From contig NC_134462.1 in the NCBI RefSeq assembly GCF_047948215.1, forward strand, positions 118,416,437 through 118,480,436: a stretch of 64,000 bases of DNA, read 5' to 3'. The DNA comes from Lycorma delicatula (lineage: Eukaryota; Arthropoda; Insecta; Hemiptera; Fulgoridae). Below, one piece after another: positions 33,293-45,465 of this stretch. The stretch's first letter is position 1, and each line of letters starts with the position of its first letter. Under the pieces are notes generated by a model. The model had not been told where the DNA came from. It did no database searches and was given only the letters and a program-made list of their open reading frames with translations. Both the position numbers and the translations under genes were made by a program.

Positions 33293-33748
33293 TCATGATC
33301 GGAACTTTCTACATTCCCGGCCTTCGGTCCGGTGCCCGCCACTGCAATCAAGGCACTTCATAGGCTTATTACATTTTACTGCTTTATGTCCCGCCTCTCC
33401 GCAGTTGAAACACATCAGAGAGCGGTTGGGCCCATTACAATTCGCCGCCCTGCTATCAGGTCTCCAGCACCTATCACACTTAACGTCGTCTACCCGTGGC
33501 TCGACTCGGCAACACACTTCCTGCTTGACTGCTATCTCCACTTCCTCCGTTGTGATGTCTAAATCTAGTCTCCTAACATGAAACGCCATCAATCGTGAGT
33601 TATGTCGATCACTCACCAGTACATTTTCCAATTGGAATCCCAGGTGCTGCATTATATCCTTACGCTTCTTGGTTGATTTTCTAACTCTAATTTCCGTTGA
33701 TTCTGACTTTCCCTTTCTCGTGGAAATTATATCATCCTCAAGATCCAA
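33293..33748 (-). pseudogene. ORF1 C-terminal part with three zinc knuckles
   Basis: A 151-codon open frame. Its first 60 residues are basic. The middle (RRLDLDITTEEVEIAVKQEV) resembles the RRM-like or gag core segment that precedes the fingers in R1-type ORF1. Three knuckles follow. The first, CDRCWRPDSRAANC, has serine where histidine is expected. The second, CFNCGEAGHKAVKC, is intact (C-x2-C-x4-H-x4-C). The third, CLDCSGGHRTEGREC, is intact in the variant C-x2-C-x3-H-x6-C form usual for this clade. The frame ends after KFRS. The upstream half of ORF1 is in other frames (34260-35103). Confidence 0.8.
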
Positions 33749-34259
33749 CGCTTCCCTTTACTTGCTTCAACAAATCCTCGTAACTTACATCTGCTTTTTA
33801 TACTGTAACTACTGATATCGCGGGACCCTTAGGTACTTTCTTCTTGAGCTCCTTGTGAATATGGTGCATAGTTACAATCTCCTGTAATAAACCTTCTCGT
33901 CTACTCCAGAACTCCAAATTTTATGAATTCTTTCACCCGTGGCATCGTTTCGGACTAAAACCTGCAGTCTTCCTGTATCTGTTTTTAATCTATTGAGGGC
34001 CCTACATGTCTAACCTGTTCTTCGTTTTCCTCCTCAATGGCTATAGCAAAAATGTGGTTTTCACCTCGTCCAAATCCTCAGGGTAGTAAATCTCCGTGTT
34101 CCGAGAGTTTCATCCTACCATTTCGCAAGTTATGATTGCCACAGAATCTAGTGTCCCCGCAATCCCCGGTGCTAACGATTTAATAGCATCTTTGTAGCAA
34201 CTGATTCCTAAGAGTCCATTGACTCTTAGGAATCACGAAGACCCGCGTGCCGTCTTCTA

Positions 34260-35103
34260 TTATATTCGGAAAGCAACATCTGACTTCGATCCTTTGAAGT
34301 CATTCCGTTGCCAGCGAAGTTCGATGACCTCTTCTAAATCGTTTATGTCACCAGAGTTCAAGGTCCTCTTAATTTTCTCCATATTCTCTATCCCCTTCTG
34401 GTGTACCGCCGTCGTCTGTCTTGCTTTTTCTTCTGTATCATTGACCGCAGACTGCAGTCCACGAACTACGCCAATCACCTTCCTGGCCCTGTCTCTTCGT
34501 GTCCTGGCCAGACCTCTCACATTATTCTTTGCATGTCGTCACTGTCACTGAACAACAGTAGGCGGTTTACAACATCCAGCAGTTTATCACAACTATCCAT
34601 AGGCAAGCCACCTCCAGCCGCAGAACACACAGACCCATCCTCTTCTTTACTGAGGTACTAACCGTCGTTGGAGGCGCATCATCCATATCCACTAGTGGCT
34701 TGTCTAACTAGTGCTATCTAGTTATCACTAAGGTAACTAGTGGCCATCTCCACTAGTTACCTTCTGCCCCTTCACAGACACGGACACAATTCATCCAAGA
34801 GGGCCCTCTTGGACGAACTCTTGGTCAACTCCATCCTTTCCCCACCGGGTTCGGGGAAATCTCCATCTAGTCCATCTCCAACCGTGCCTTCCAAGAAATC
34901 CCACGGGACTCCATAGAGCCCGACCTCAATCCCTGCAGCCTACGCTGCGATGCGGTCATACTTCGAGCCGCCCCGCCGATACCCACCTCTAGGCTTGACA
35001 ATCGACTACTTCTTGGGCCCCGAAATAAGAAACCTGATTTTCCCAATTCCTTGTCGATCTTCCTAGGCATTGCAAAAAATAACTTCGAAGCTGATGTAAG
35101 CAA
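34260..35103 (-). pseudogene. ORF1 N-terminal part, frameshifted
   Basis: The segment at 35103-34867 reads from an internal methionine MPRKIDKELGKSGFLFRGPR and on through a serine/arginine-rich stretch to MESRGISWKARLEMD. The segment at 34520-34260 reads MRGLARTRRDRARKVIGVVR, continuing into NDTEEKARQTTAVHQKGIEN and a helical DINDLEEVIELRWQRND tail. Both are hydrophilic, heptad-like and suit the coiled-coil half of a gag-like protein. They lie upstream of the zinc knuckles on the same strand with frames broken between them. Assignment rests mainly on position. Confidence 0.5.
34730..34763. repeat. Perfect 14-bp hairpin in the ORF1 relic
   Basis: AAGGTAACTAGTGG (34730-34743) and its exact reverse complement (34750-34763) surround a 6-base loop. 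More copies of the word actagtg/taactag occur just upstream (34690-34725), so this is a small tandem/inverted cluster. Confidence 0.7.
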
Positions 35104-35500
35104 ACATTGTTTACCTTATCAACACCTACCAAAGCTAAGTTACTTCCAATAAAACACTTTTAATCAGTAATTACCAACAAAAATCGTAAAAAGACAGCGC
35201 TCTCTCTCGAAAAACGTGCCGAGAAGTCTAAACACCGCCAGTTCTCAAAGTGCAAAACAGTTTCCTATAGCCTAAAACAAGATTCTGGTCATCCAGCAAC
35301 CGTAAAACTAAAACTATAATAACGAAATAAACGAGGAATACAACCAAAAAAACTCAAATTAACTAACGAAAGTGATAAATTAGTAACACGAACAAAAGTA
35401 AAACAAGGAACTCGAGAAACCTCGAAAAAATACACACAGACTGAGTGAGTAAAACAGTAGCTAGTACCCACAAAGGCCAACCATCAACCGTTAAAAATAT

Positions 35501-35510
35501 TAGTTATAAC
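35501..35510. repeat. Possible target-site duplication, right copy
   Basis: TAGTTATAAC, the exact partner of 31915-31924. Confidence 0.45.
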
Positions 35511-36230
35511 TGTTTATCCGTAATCATACGGGTAAAAATGTGTTTAGATAAATACATTTTTAAATATTTTATCGTTATCAGACAAAAATCATTAGGAAGT
35601 GACCCTATCTTGTTTCTCATTTTTTTAAATTTATTTTATTTTTTGTTCTTTGAGTTTTTTTGTCAAGTAACCGGAGGCAGATTCAACCAATCGCGACGTT
35701 CATATAGTAACATTAACTGTGTTAGTTGAGCCGCCCCGCCTTATATTGCCTCCCTTTAAAAATCGAAATTCAAAAACTCAAATCTGTTAATTAGATATTT
35801 TTCTAATGAATATTTGCAAACCCCAATCTAGTGAATATCTCGTTTAGCATAGTCGGAAATGCAGAAAATTTGCAAGCATTGTTCAAATTTTTTGCCTGTC
35901 TTCATCCCTTTTAAGATTGAATTTAGAATAATTCAGAAGTTGGTTTTAAATATCTATTTGAAGATTACACACGCAAAAAAAAGAACTTCATATTTTCTTT
36001 TGTTACCGAGAAATTAAAATATAGCAGGGTTTCAACAAAAAATAATCAAAATCCATTTTAACCCTTTAAATTCGGAATTTCAAAAAATCATTTCTTAGTG
36101 TGAACTTATACCGCAAAATGTATGTAAACAAATTTTCATCAATTTATCTTCAGTAGTTTTTGTTGGGCGTTGATGAATCAGTCAGTCGGGGCATGTTCTT
36201 TTATATAAATAATTAATGTACCGTATCAGA
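35511..36230. repeat. Probable dispersed-repeat tail
   Basis: A non-coding stretch with wording typical of interspersed repeats: tttttgttgggcgttgatga, then cagtcagtcgggg, near 36160-36190, with a TA-rich end at 36200-36225. It resembles the 3' tails of some insect retroelements in my recollection, but no second copy exists in this window to confirm it. Confidence 0.35.
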
Positions 36231-36486
36231 ACAAAAAACATTTTATTCCAAATTCAAATAGTAAAATTCCATTATTGCTCTCATAGTTAACAAAAAGGAT
36301 GACTCCGTGCTCTTAAAGTACGTTCAAATCTGAATTTCATGAACCGGTGAATATGATGTCATGGTATGTGAATATTAGAGTGATCATTTACCGGAACGAG
36401 ACATATTAGTTTTGTAATACTGAGATTGCTCTGTACTATACCGAATTACATGCGGTGGAATTGATCTGTTTTGGAAAAACTGAAAA

Positions 36487-36666
36487 ATGACATCGCTTCA
36501 ACCGTTATATCGAATTACAAAAAGAAATGGTTTGGCAAAAATTAAGAGAACTGGACACGAATTTTAAAGAACCTTTTGATCATATTTTAAAAATAGAAAT
36601 GAATATTATGAAACGTACAGAATTGTGGATTCCATCCATCCCTCAGACTTCCAGTCTGGAAGGATG
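36487..36666 (+). other. Unexplained protein-like open stretch
   Basis: About 59 codons without a stop in an AT-rich setting, reading RFNRYIELQKEMVWQKLREL and on through FKEPFDHILKIEMNIMKRTE to a TGA. The composition (W, H, E and K spread in amphipathic fashion) is more protein-like than most chance frames here. There is no start codon at its head and no family that I recognise; it may be an exon remnant or chance. Confidence 0.2.
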
Positions 36667-39600
36667 ATGATTTGAGTCATCCAAAGGGTTCGGGTTATTA
36701 TAATAAGTTAAAATCGCTCGATCATAAATATTATAATTATTTATACGTTTAAATTTGAAACTGTTTTAAATGAATACTTGTTACTGTAAATAATCGAAAA
36801 CTGTAAGCTAAATATTTTGTATGAAATGAACATTATTTCTACTATAATTTAAGTAAATAGAAGATAAATTAATCAATAAAAGTATTAAACCGATATAAAA
36901 TACAAAAAGTATCACAAAAATATAAGTTACTTGCCTGGATTCAGGCTTCTGCGTTCTGCAGATACACTCGGGCGAGCACATGTTGGTTCTTTAGCAGTGT
37001 AGTCCCTCACCCAAATTTAAAATATTCCTACCGACCTTCGTAAAAACCACGCTTAAAAAACTTTACTGTTACTGCATACTAATAAATACTTGAAAAGTAT
37101 TAATGCTATTCGTTTAACATACTTTTAACTGGTAACTAGCGATGTTTTAAAAAATTGAAATAATTAGTTTAAAATGTCTTACTATTTTATTACTAATAGT
37201 AATAGTCTTACTATTTCTTATAATCAAGAAATAATGTACAAGAAAATCTCTCACTTTTTAATATTTTCATATGCTATAACATTTTTTCTAAATTATAAAA
37301 AAAAATCTTATTTTAAAAAATAATGTCCGATTTTAAAAATTTATTCTTTAATCGGTTTTCTGTACTAATTCTTAGTCAGAAAAAATTAAAAAACAACGCA
37401 AACTTTTTCTTTTTCAACATGAAGAATACAAAATTCACAATAAAACCCGTAAAAGTAATTTACGATAAAAACAGGAATGATATTTCATAGAATATTACAT
37501 CCGTAACAATTGTAGCCCGACAAATAGAAATGTCCATTGTTGTTTGATAGCATCTATAAATCCTACCGACCAGCGTACAGGAAATAGTATAGAAAATATC
37601 ATTCATTGAATTCAACAGATCCTGCTCGAAGCCCTGTTAGTCGTTTTCAATGAATTTAATTATATGTCCGATCTAATAATTTAATGCCCCCAAGCTACTC
37701 ACGAGCATGGTAAACTAATTTTTTTGCGTGAAGGAATGAATATAACATCGGACCTAAGAAAAAAGTGGTTAAATTAGCTTTGAACAAGGTTTTCACAGTA
37801 AATTTATTATTTTTCCCCTGATTACTATCTTATTTATAAAAAATAATGATAATAAAATTATTAATATACAAGAGGTGTTTTTAATATAAAAATACTACGA
37901 TAGCTTTATTCTCCATTTTAATTTTAAATTTATTAACTTAATTTTTTGTTAGAGAGCTTAATTTGTTTATTAATTTAAATTAAAAAATAAATATGCCTAC
38001 TGTTCTCAGAATTACTATTTGTTAATATTTTCTCAACAACATAGTCAGTAAAAAGTCAATCTTCTGTTAAGAAATTCTGACTTAAGATAATATATTAAAT
38101 AAAAAATTACAATATTTCATGTTGTTTAAAAATTAATTTTAAAAAATTTGTAATTTTCCTTTTACTACCCTCTGCGACGAAGGTTAAAACCATTTTCCTT
38201 TTGATAAAGACTGATCTAAAGAAATATAATACAAGTTTCACGATATAAAATATAATCAATAAAAAAAATATGAAAAAAATTATCTATTAAAAATTTTAAA
38301 TGTTGTTTTAGGAATGGTAAGAGATTTACGAAACTGGGTTAAAATAAATTACAATCTTATTTCGATAAATTAATTTTTAAATACGTAAAATAATACATTT
38401 TTAAGAAACCTCCCCGCTTTGGAATACAACCTTCTAAATATTTAGCTATCCACTCATCCGATTTAGAATGAATTGATTTAGAATGAAAGAATTTTAAATC
38501 GATTAAATTTATCTCCCTTATAAAGTTCTCTGACCAAATTTTACTACGGAAGAAAAAAGCGTTCCCAGATATGGTGCTAAACAGAGACCACATACATACA
38601 CATAAACAGGAGACATACGTACATTTTACGACCGTGGAAATTATTCCAAAAATATTTTAGTATTTATGATCACAGTGGAAATTTAAAACCTGGGTAGTAT
38701 AAAAATCAGTTGGAATAATAATTTTTTTCTTGTTGTTAAGAATGAATATTTTATAACATAGCAGCAGGAAAAGTAAAATGTAGTGACAACTTAATTATAT
38801 GACATTAGTTTAGGGTCTTAACAAATATTTTAATACGATCAACCAAAGACTTAACTGTTTAACACGACTTTAAGTTCGTCTCATAAAGTATTTAATAGTT
38901 TTACGTAGCAGCATAATAGTAATATTATAATATTACTGAGCTCAAAGTTCCGTTGATTTTTAAGTCGAGTTTTTTTTTTTTACAGTATTAACTTACCACC
39001 GTATATAAACATGTTACAAATATAATTAAGAATTAATTACAATTTTGAATTATTTAAAATATGATTATTTTTTTGTTCATATTTAATTAAATTCTTTTGC
39101 AATTTGAGAAAATTTTGGAAATCATAATGAAAAAATAATGGTTACTCATTGATGTAAATTACATTCACGCAACTAAAAATGTTTTTATGTTTATAAAAAA
39201 GAAACACGATTACAGTAATAATTTGGTTAGACAGACCTTAAAAACAACATTTCATCACCATCATTACCAATTTTATTATTATTATAAATTATGGAAAGCG
39301 ATCTTGTGAATGGATGAAAAGAAAAAAGATAAATTTTATAAACAGGTTGTTGAATGAATTTTCATACTATCTGTCGGTTGAACCGGAAGTAAGCAAGAGA
39401 ATCGAGGAATATATATAGGAATTTACACAGCTTTTTTGAATAGAACCGTAGAATTTCTTAAAGGTAATAAAAGAGCCGAGGCTGAAACAAGGTATAGGAA
39501 ATTTTGTTGAAAAATATATTTAAAATTTTATCATAAATTATATATATTTAAAAGGAGGAAATAGACCAACGTAATCTTCAAATCCTTTCAAACTTGTAAC

Positions 39601-41420
39601 GCGCTATGGCAAATTGTCATAAGAATGTTTAGATTTGGGAGAGCCAGATAAGGAATTATATTGTGTATAAAAAATGGGAGTTGCTGTATCTTTTGATTTG
39701 ATAATCTACAGGGGGGACAAATGATAAAAATAAAGTTTTTCAGTAATGAGTATTATTTGAATTCAATGTATTTTAATGGTAAAATCATGAATTATGGGAA
39801 GCGAATTTTAAGAATATTAGAAGTTTTTGAGGAATGTCTTCAGGTATTGTCTGAAACGTTTTTCCTGAAATTTCTGTTAATAAGGATTTCTTTTTTAGAG
39901 ATAATACTATATAATAAGAAAGAGTATTATAGGAGAGAAGGAAGGTTAATGGCTCTATTAGGAATACCGAGGCATCAGACAAAGATTATTTTTGCATCTC
40001 TACTGATGTTATAAAAGCGATTAAGAACTTCTGCGGGAATCATTTTCTGCCCGTTTGCTAATTATACTTGAAATAGCTGTAGAAAGTACCAGAAAGACTA
40101 AAGATATCGCCAACCGAAGTAAAAGTAGGTTGTTAACAATGATATGTTCTCCAAAATTATACTAGCTAATAGTAAATTTTAAGCGGGTTAGGAGGTTATA
40201 ATAGATAGTTGATTATTTTAAATAATCGTTATTGATTATTATTACATATTTTTAACTCCACAACACACAACATTTAGATTATCGATTTACATAGTTACTG
40301 GATCATTGTCAGGTCTAGTTAAATTTAGTTATAGCGATTATGTGATATAAGAAAAATGTTTAGATGTTTCTCATTTAGAGTACGACCAGTTTTTGTATAT
40401 TACGACGTATTAAACGCTACTGAAGTTAGTAGAAGTTGTTTTGTAATCTTTGTATGATGCCAGCAGCTGAGATGATAAAAAATATCAATTTTACTTTTTT
40501 GTGCTAAGGGAATGTATTTATTTATTTAAAAAATATATTATTCTGTACTATTATTATTGTCGTGATATTTATTATTAATTATTCTCGTAATATAAGCAAC
40601 AACTATGTTTTAAAATATTTTTTGTTGTCTTTAGTGTACGATTCTATATATCTGTTATGAAGGAGGCGTTGAGCAATTGGTCATTTTCTACGTCACGCCT
40701 ACATACATGTTTTGACGTAGTCAAATAGTTGGTTAGAGTCATTACGGGATTGTTTGTCAACCCATCATTTTTTATTTTTTCATTTACAATGGTTTTTGCA
40801 AAAAAACCTTTCCATTCTTCTCTATAAACCAATTAACTTGTCACGTAGGCAAAATTTATGAAAAAATATGGTAGAACATAAAATTTATTATCCTATTTAA
40901 ATTATTATGAAAACGTGATTTTTATAGGTTAATGATCTAAGGTCTTGGTTGGAATCTATTATCTGCTCACAAAACTTTAACTTTTTCCTGTAAATGATGT
41001 TTAGTATAAAAATGGTAAATAATAGTTAAGGATTTTCAACTATGAAATACGGGAAAAGAAAAACAAATTTAATGAATAAATTAAAAAAAACAAAATGCAC
41101 AAATTTACAATTCTCACCGTACTGAGAAGATCAAAAGCTAGGGATATCTTCAAATATTTTCTTGAAACGATTGTCACCACGTTGAAAACAATTTCCGCCA
41201 AACAATTACCGCAGGTAGCCGTCGATTGCAACAAAATTTCTGCTAAAACAGCACCTAAAAGTTGATTTGGCTACCCTCCACGGTTTCACTAATGGATTAA
41301 TATGAGCACCTGTGATTGTATTACTGAAATTACGACTGTGGTAAACGGGGTTGTGGCGATAGCTTTGGTTGACATTTCTTATTCCTTTGTACGCAGTACA
41401 ATGACTAATCCCTATATCTC

Positions 41421-41446
41421 GTTCCCAAAACTCTTGTTTTGGGAAC
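41421..41446. repeat. Perfect 11-bp hairpin
   Basis: GTTCCCAAAAC, loop TCTT, GTTTTGGGAAC. Isolated; no neighbouring gene. Confidence 0.6.
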
Positions 41447-43898
41447 TATAAAACTCCACGAATATATTAAAAGTAGAACCTTGCTATAACCAAAATTTGA
41501 ATCGGTCAATCATGCATTAACACGCAAATGAACATCTTTTCTACACGTGGTTTTTAGCGTTTATCTTTCACCCTGTTTCTCTTTCGGCAAAATATTAACA
41601 CTTTGTCGTCATTTTATACAGCCATCTTTAGTTTTACACAATTTATAAACTTCGAATACTATCATACACATATAAGCAATCGATGAAAATTAACACTTAT
41701 GTCGCCAGTCAGTACTTGCGTTATCACTTTCAAGGAACGACTAAGTTACAAGAGACAATATCGCACAGCAAAACAACTATGATTACTTGATCGAAATGTT
41801 CCTAGTGTATTTAAATATGTTATTAAGACTATCGTAAAGAAACTTTTTTTAAAAACAGTGACCTGAGCAAAGTTTAAACGAGTAGATTCCATCTTGATAA
41901 ATGTTTCTTTTATGGAAATAAAAACAAATTTAAGATAATTTTAGAAAATATAAAATGGTTTTTGAATTTTTTCAACAGAATCTATACATACTACATCTTT
42001 CCACTGTTACATGAAAAAGTTTAAGTTTTTTGAGTAAATAACAGATGTCGACTTTCTTTCCTCCCGAAGTATATAAGTAATTTAATTAACTTTATGAATT
42101 AATCGTATAATTTCAAAATATCAGGTAAAACATTTATAAGATTTATTTGTCGCCGAATTGGGTTACCGATGCAAAATTTTACTCTAAAAATATTGCATGA
42201 AGGCGTATAACGTCCGTAAGAAGTAACAAAATTCTTTAATAAGTTTTAAGTTCGGTAAAATTAAAAGGAAAATGTCAAAATTACATAAAAGGAAATTAAA
42301 AACCTATATTTTTTCAAATTTTCTTTTCACACTTTTAAAATTTTAAACACATTGATGATCTCTTTCTGCAGTTATTATGGAAGGTTTATGTTTATTTTTT
42401 GGAAGTTTTTGAATTTACTCACTGCGGAGAGAAAACTTTCAAACAAGAAAATAAGAAAACATTTTTGAAAATCGTTTATAAGAAAATAATTTTTTTGAGA
42501 TCAAAAATGAAGTTTACATTTTTCTTTTGGTGAAGTAGTGGTTTCTTTGTATGTTCAAGATAAACTTTGCAAAGAAAACAAGTTACATCAAATAAAATTG
42601 AATTTAAAATACATTTTTTCTCGACAGCATTACGCAAAATTTTCAACGTAATTTTAATACCTTAACCGGTTGAAAAACCTTTTTTTGTGTTTTTTTTTCT
42701 TTTTTTGATTTATCTATTGAAGAGATATTAAATCAACAATCAACAATCAACAACAGATAAAAATTAAAGGAATGAAACGTAAAACAAAATTGAATTGGGA
42801 AATGTTAGAAAAATATTCAATTTGAAATGTTTCTAGATATTGAATTAAACAAAATTTAATTTCTAATTGGTGCTTCATCATTTTTGGTGGAAATTAATTT
42901 TAGTGATTTAATGTTTGAGAATTTTCTTTAATAAATTGAAAATTAAAGTAAATAACTTAAAAAGTTTCGTAAGAATTATTTTCGGAATTTTATCAAAGGA
43001 TTCAATTCAATGTATAGATGAAAACTGATTCATGAATAAAACCCCGATAATAATAACAACATAGACAACATATTAGGGTAAATAAATGCCACAAAAATTT
43101 TGGATTTCGTTTGAAAACCTTCAGAATTTCCTAATTTTTAAGAATATGGTGACTCTGTGAACCCATAGTTTAATAGAAGTCAAATGGGGTTATGAGTGAA
43201 AAAATGTTTTTATTATATAAAAAATCTAAAGCATGTATAGATTTTATTGAAAAGATTCAGGACCATTTAAATCTGCTAGAATGATCTTAAATCTGTTTTT
43301 GTCTCCATAGAAGAAACATTTATCAGGATGCAATTTATTCATTTAATTTTAGATCCGGTTCACTGTTTATAAAAAAGTTTTTTTCCTATAAATTATTCGA
43401 TTTTCTTCAAGAAAATTAAGGGTTCTACGGAAAAAGATATTTGTCCTTTTAAAGAACAAATTTAACCAACTTATCACCCAAATTCAAAAAAGTAACAACC
43501 GTTTAAAATTTTAATATTATAATTAAAGATTATATGAAATTTCATGAATCATTCTGTAGGTAAATAAAACTGGTATTACGTATACAATAAACCAAATAAC
43601 ATAAGTAAAAAACGTCTTATATATTGTTTATTGATGGGATATTACACGTATGTTATAATAATAATTTTAATAATAAACTACAGTATGTTTAATATTAAAA
43701 GATTTAAAAGAAAATTATTATTTTTACAAGTTTTGTATGTATAATTAAAATTCAACATATTATATGCTAACTGTTCCATATTTAAAAGGTATTAGATTTC
43801 ATTTAGAAAGAGAGGTGTTGCATCAATTATCACAGCTATATCGTATGTTATATAAATAGGTATTTATTTTATAATTTCAGCGGAACGTGCATAATAAT

Positions 43899-43902
<4 letters not shown>

Positions 43903-43942
<40 letters not shown>
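43903..43942. repeat. (AT)20 microsatellite
   Basis: Twenty uninterrupted AT dinucleotides. Confidence 0.95.
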
Positions 43943-43945
<3 letters not shown>

Positions 43946-45234
43946 CATAGAATTTTCATTTTACAACAAAAATGTTACAAGAAAAAAAATGTTAGCTTGT
44001 AGCTAATATTAATTAGTTTCTTTTTATGATGGAATTTTATGCGATAAATGGTGACATGAGATTTTTTGTAATTCTGTATTTTTTGAAATCTTAACATTCT
44101 TGTTTAAAAATTTTACTCGTCTTTATTGGTCTAGATAATTTAACGTTGTATTTTTTTAAAAATCCTAATCGGACTATAGTGTAGGTGAAAAAATTTCCTT
44201 TAAAATCATACGTTATTAAATGAATATTCGATTTTATAATTATAATTTATCTTATTATCCTTTAATTTCATGAATAGCCGGTAACATAAACGTGGGTATA
44301 TAAATGATTCTTTTGCAGGTATATTGTAAATATTACGTAGGTGTAGGTTACTTTCGTATTTAGGAGTCATAGTTAAGGTCACAGTCGAAATACCTAGAAT
44401 AGAATTTTAATAATGAGATCATCGGAAAACTATCTTTTGATCGGTAGTTGCATCTTATTAGTCAGAAGTAAAATTTATATTGTGTTTTATTTAATAATAA
44501 CTTCCATTGAAAATAAAAATTAAGTTGAGATAAAATAAGTTTTGTTTCTTGTAATAAAAATAAAAAAAATACTAGGAAATATTTGTTATCGCATGAAATA
44601 AACTGTTTTAGAAAAAATGTAGGAAATAAAATAAGTGTCTAATTTTACCTCGCCTACTTTCTATGTTGAATTTTTTTTTTTTTTTGAGGCATTGAGTGCT
44701 AATGTCACATTGAAAAAATCTGACCTGTATAGAGTTATCCTTAAGGAAACTGCAACTGGCATTATTTAGCTTAAGTGGCCTAAGGGTATTCATTTATTAA
44801 ACGTGACTCAAACCTTCAAAATTTATCTAAACTTAAGCTCTTTTATTATCGAGATATCTCTGATTTATTCCTAGTGTTATTAAACCGTCAGGGTGTGAGA
44901 GATACATTCTGTTACGTGACCTGGGAAATACGTTGCCTGATTCGTAGGCTTGGAAGTCAAAATTTTATTAGAAAATTTTGACACTTTGATCGATTTAAGT
45001 CAGCAGAATTTCAAAAATTTAGCTAACTGCATAGTTCAATAGACAATTTGGTTTTGTTTACATTTAACCAACGTATTCCTGGACAGTGCTTCTAATTGAA
45101 CACATTAAATTGAAATACACTAATAAAACATGAATATTCAAATGTAATTTTAGGAAAAATAATTAATTCCAAAGAAAATATGATATTCATTGGGAAAATA
45201 ATAAAAATAAGGCTTAAATTCATCAAAACCTAGC
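43943..45234. other. AT-rich stretch without a recognisable gene
   Basis: Stop-rich AT-rich DNA with a poly-T run near 44669-44683. No supported feature. Confidence 0.55.
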
Positions 45235-45465
45235 CAAGGACCCTCTAGACTTCCGGGTTCCCAAAGCCTCTGGTGGTCCCGTAGATGGTCCCAGCCCTTC
45301 CCGGTTCTGGGGCTCATGAGGGACCCTCCGAGCCGGTCGGGCTCACTTCCGTCACCCGACCGGCCCCTCTATCCATACAGTTTGGTTTGCCTTCCATTTT
45401 CGTCTAGCCAGAGGGCTCCGATTCCTGGACCCCCGTAGTGTTCGTTACCCTCATGGTGAGAGTAA
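45235..45465. repeat. Isolated GC-rich island, probably a transposon fragment
   Basis: About 230 bp of markedly GC-rich sequence in AT-rich surroundings, with sharp edges. It contains GCCGGTCGGG and its perfect inverse CCCGACCGGC (45332-45341 and 45355-45364), a 10-bp hairpin. No frame reads as a known protein. In this window, high GC coincides with retrotransposon coding or untranslated sequence, so an untranslated piece of such an element is the likely source. Confidence 0.4.

Larger units (their letters stand above)
31925..35500 (-). mobile_element. Decayed R1-type retrotransposon with ORF1, endonuclease and RT remnants
   Basis: A GC-richer island on the minus strand with remnants in the normal order. 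ORF1 N terminus lies at 35103-34260, ORF1 zinc knuckles at 33748-33293, the start of the endonuclease at about 33285-33120, a middle endonuclease segment and the linker at about 33090-32420, and the RT from about 32395 to the first catalytic block near 32030. A short tail (32010-31925) follows without the rest of RT. A 10-bp repeat at both edges suggests complete ends plus internal deletions; no poly-A is visible. It is a different family from the element at 13.9 kb, judging by the ORF1 and RT sequences. Confidence 0.7.
36231..43902. other. Long AT-rich stretch without a recognisable gene
   Basis: About 7.7 kb with stops in all frames at high density. The longest open frames (39721-40014 +, 97 codons; 38357-38593 -, 78; 40644-40832 -, 62) show no domain, compositional or start-context support. 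A perfect hairpin lies at 41421-41446. A small triplicated word (caacaat) occurs near 42735-42755. The protein-like open stretch at 36487-36666 is listed separately. Confidence 0.55.

Noticed and set aside
39721..40014. 97-codon plus-strand frame
   Set aside because: Typical AT-driven K/I/F/L/N composition, no motif, and an overlapping opposite-strand frame of similar quality.
42730..42760. Short caacaat repeats
   Set aside because: Three tiny direct repeats without spacers; not a CRISPR array or satellite.
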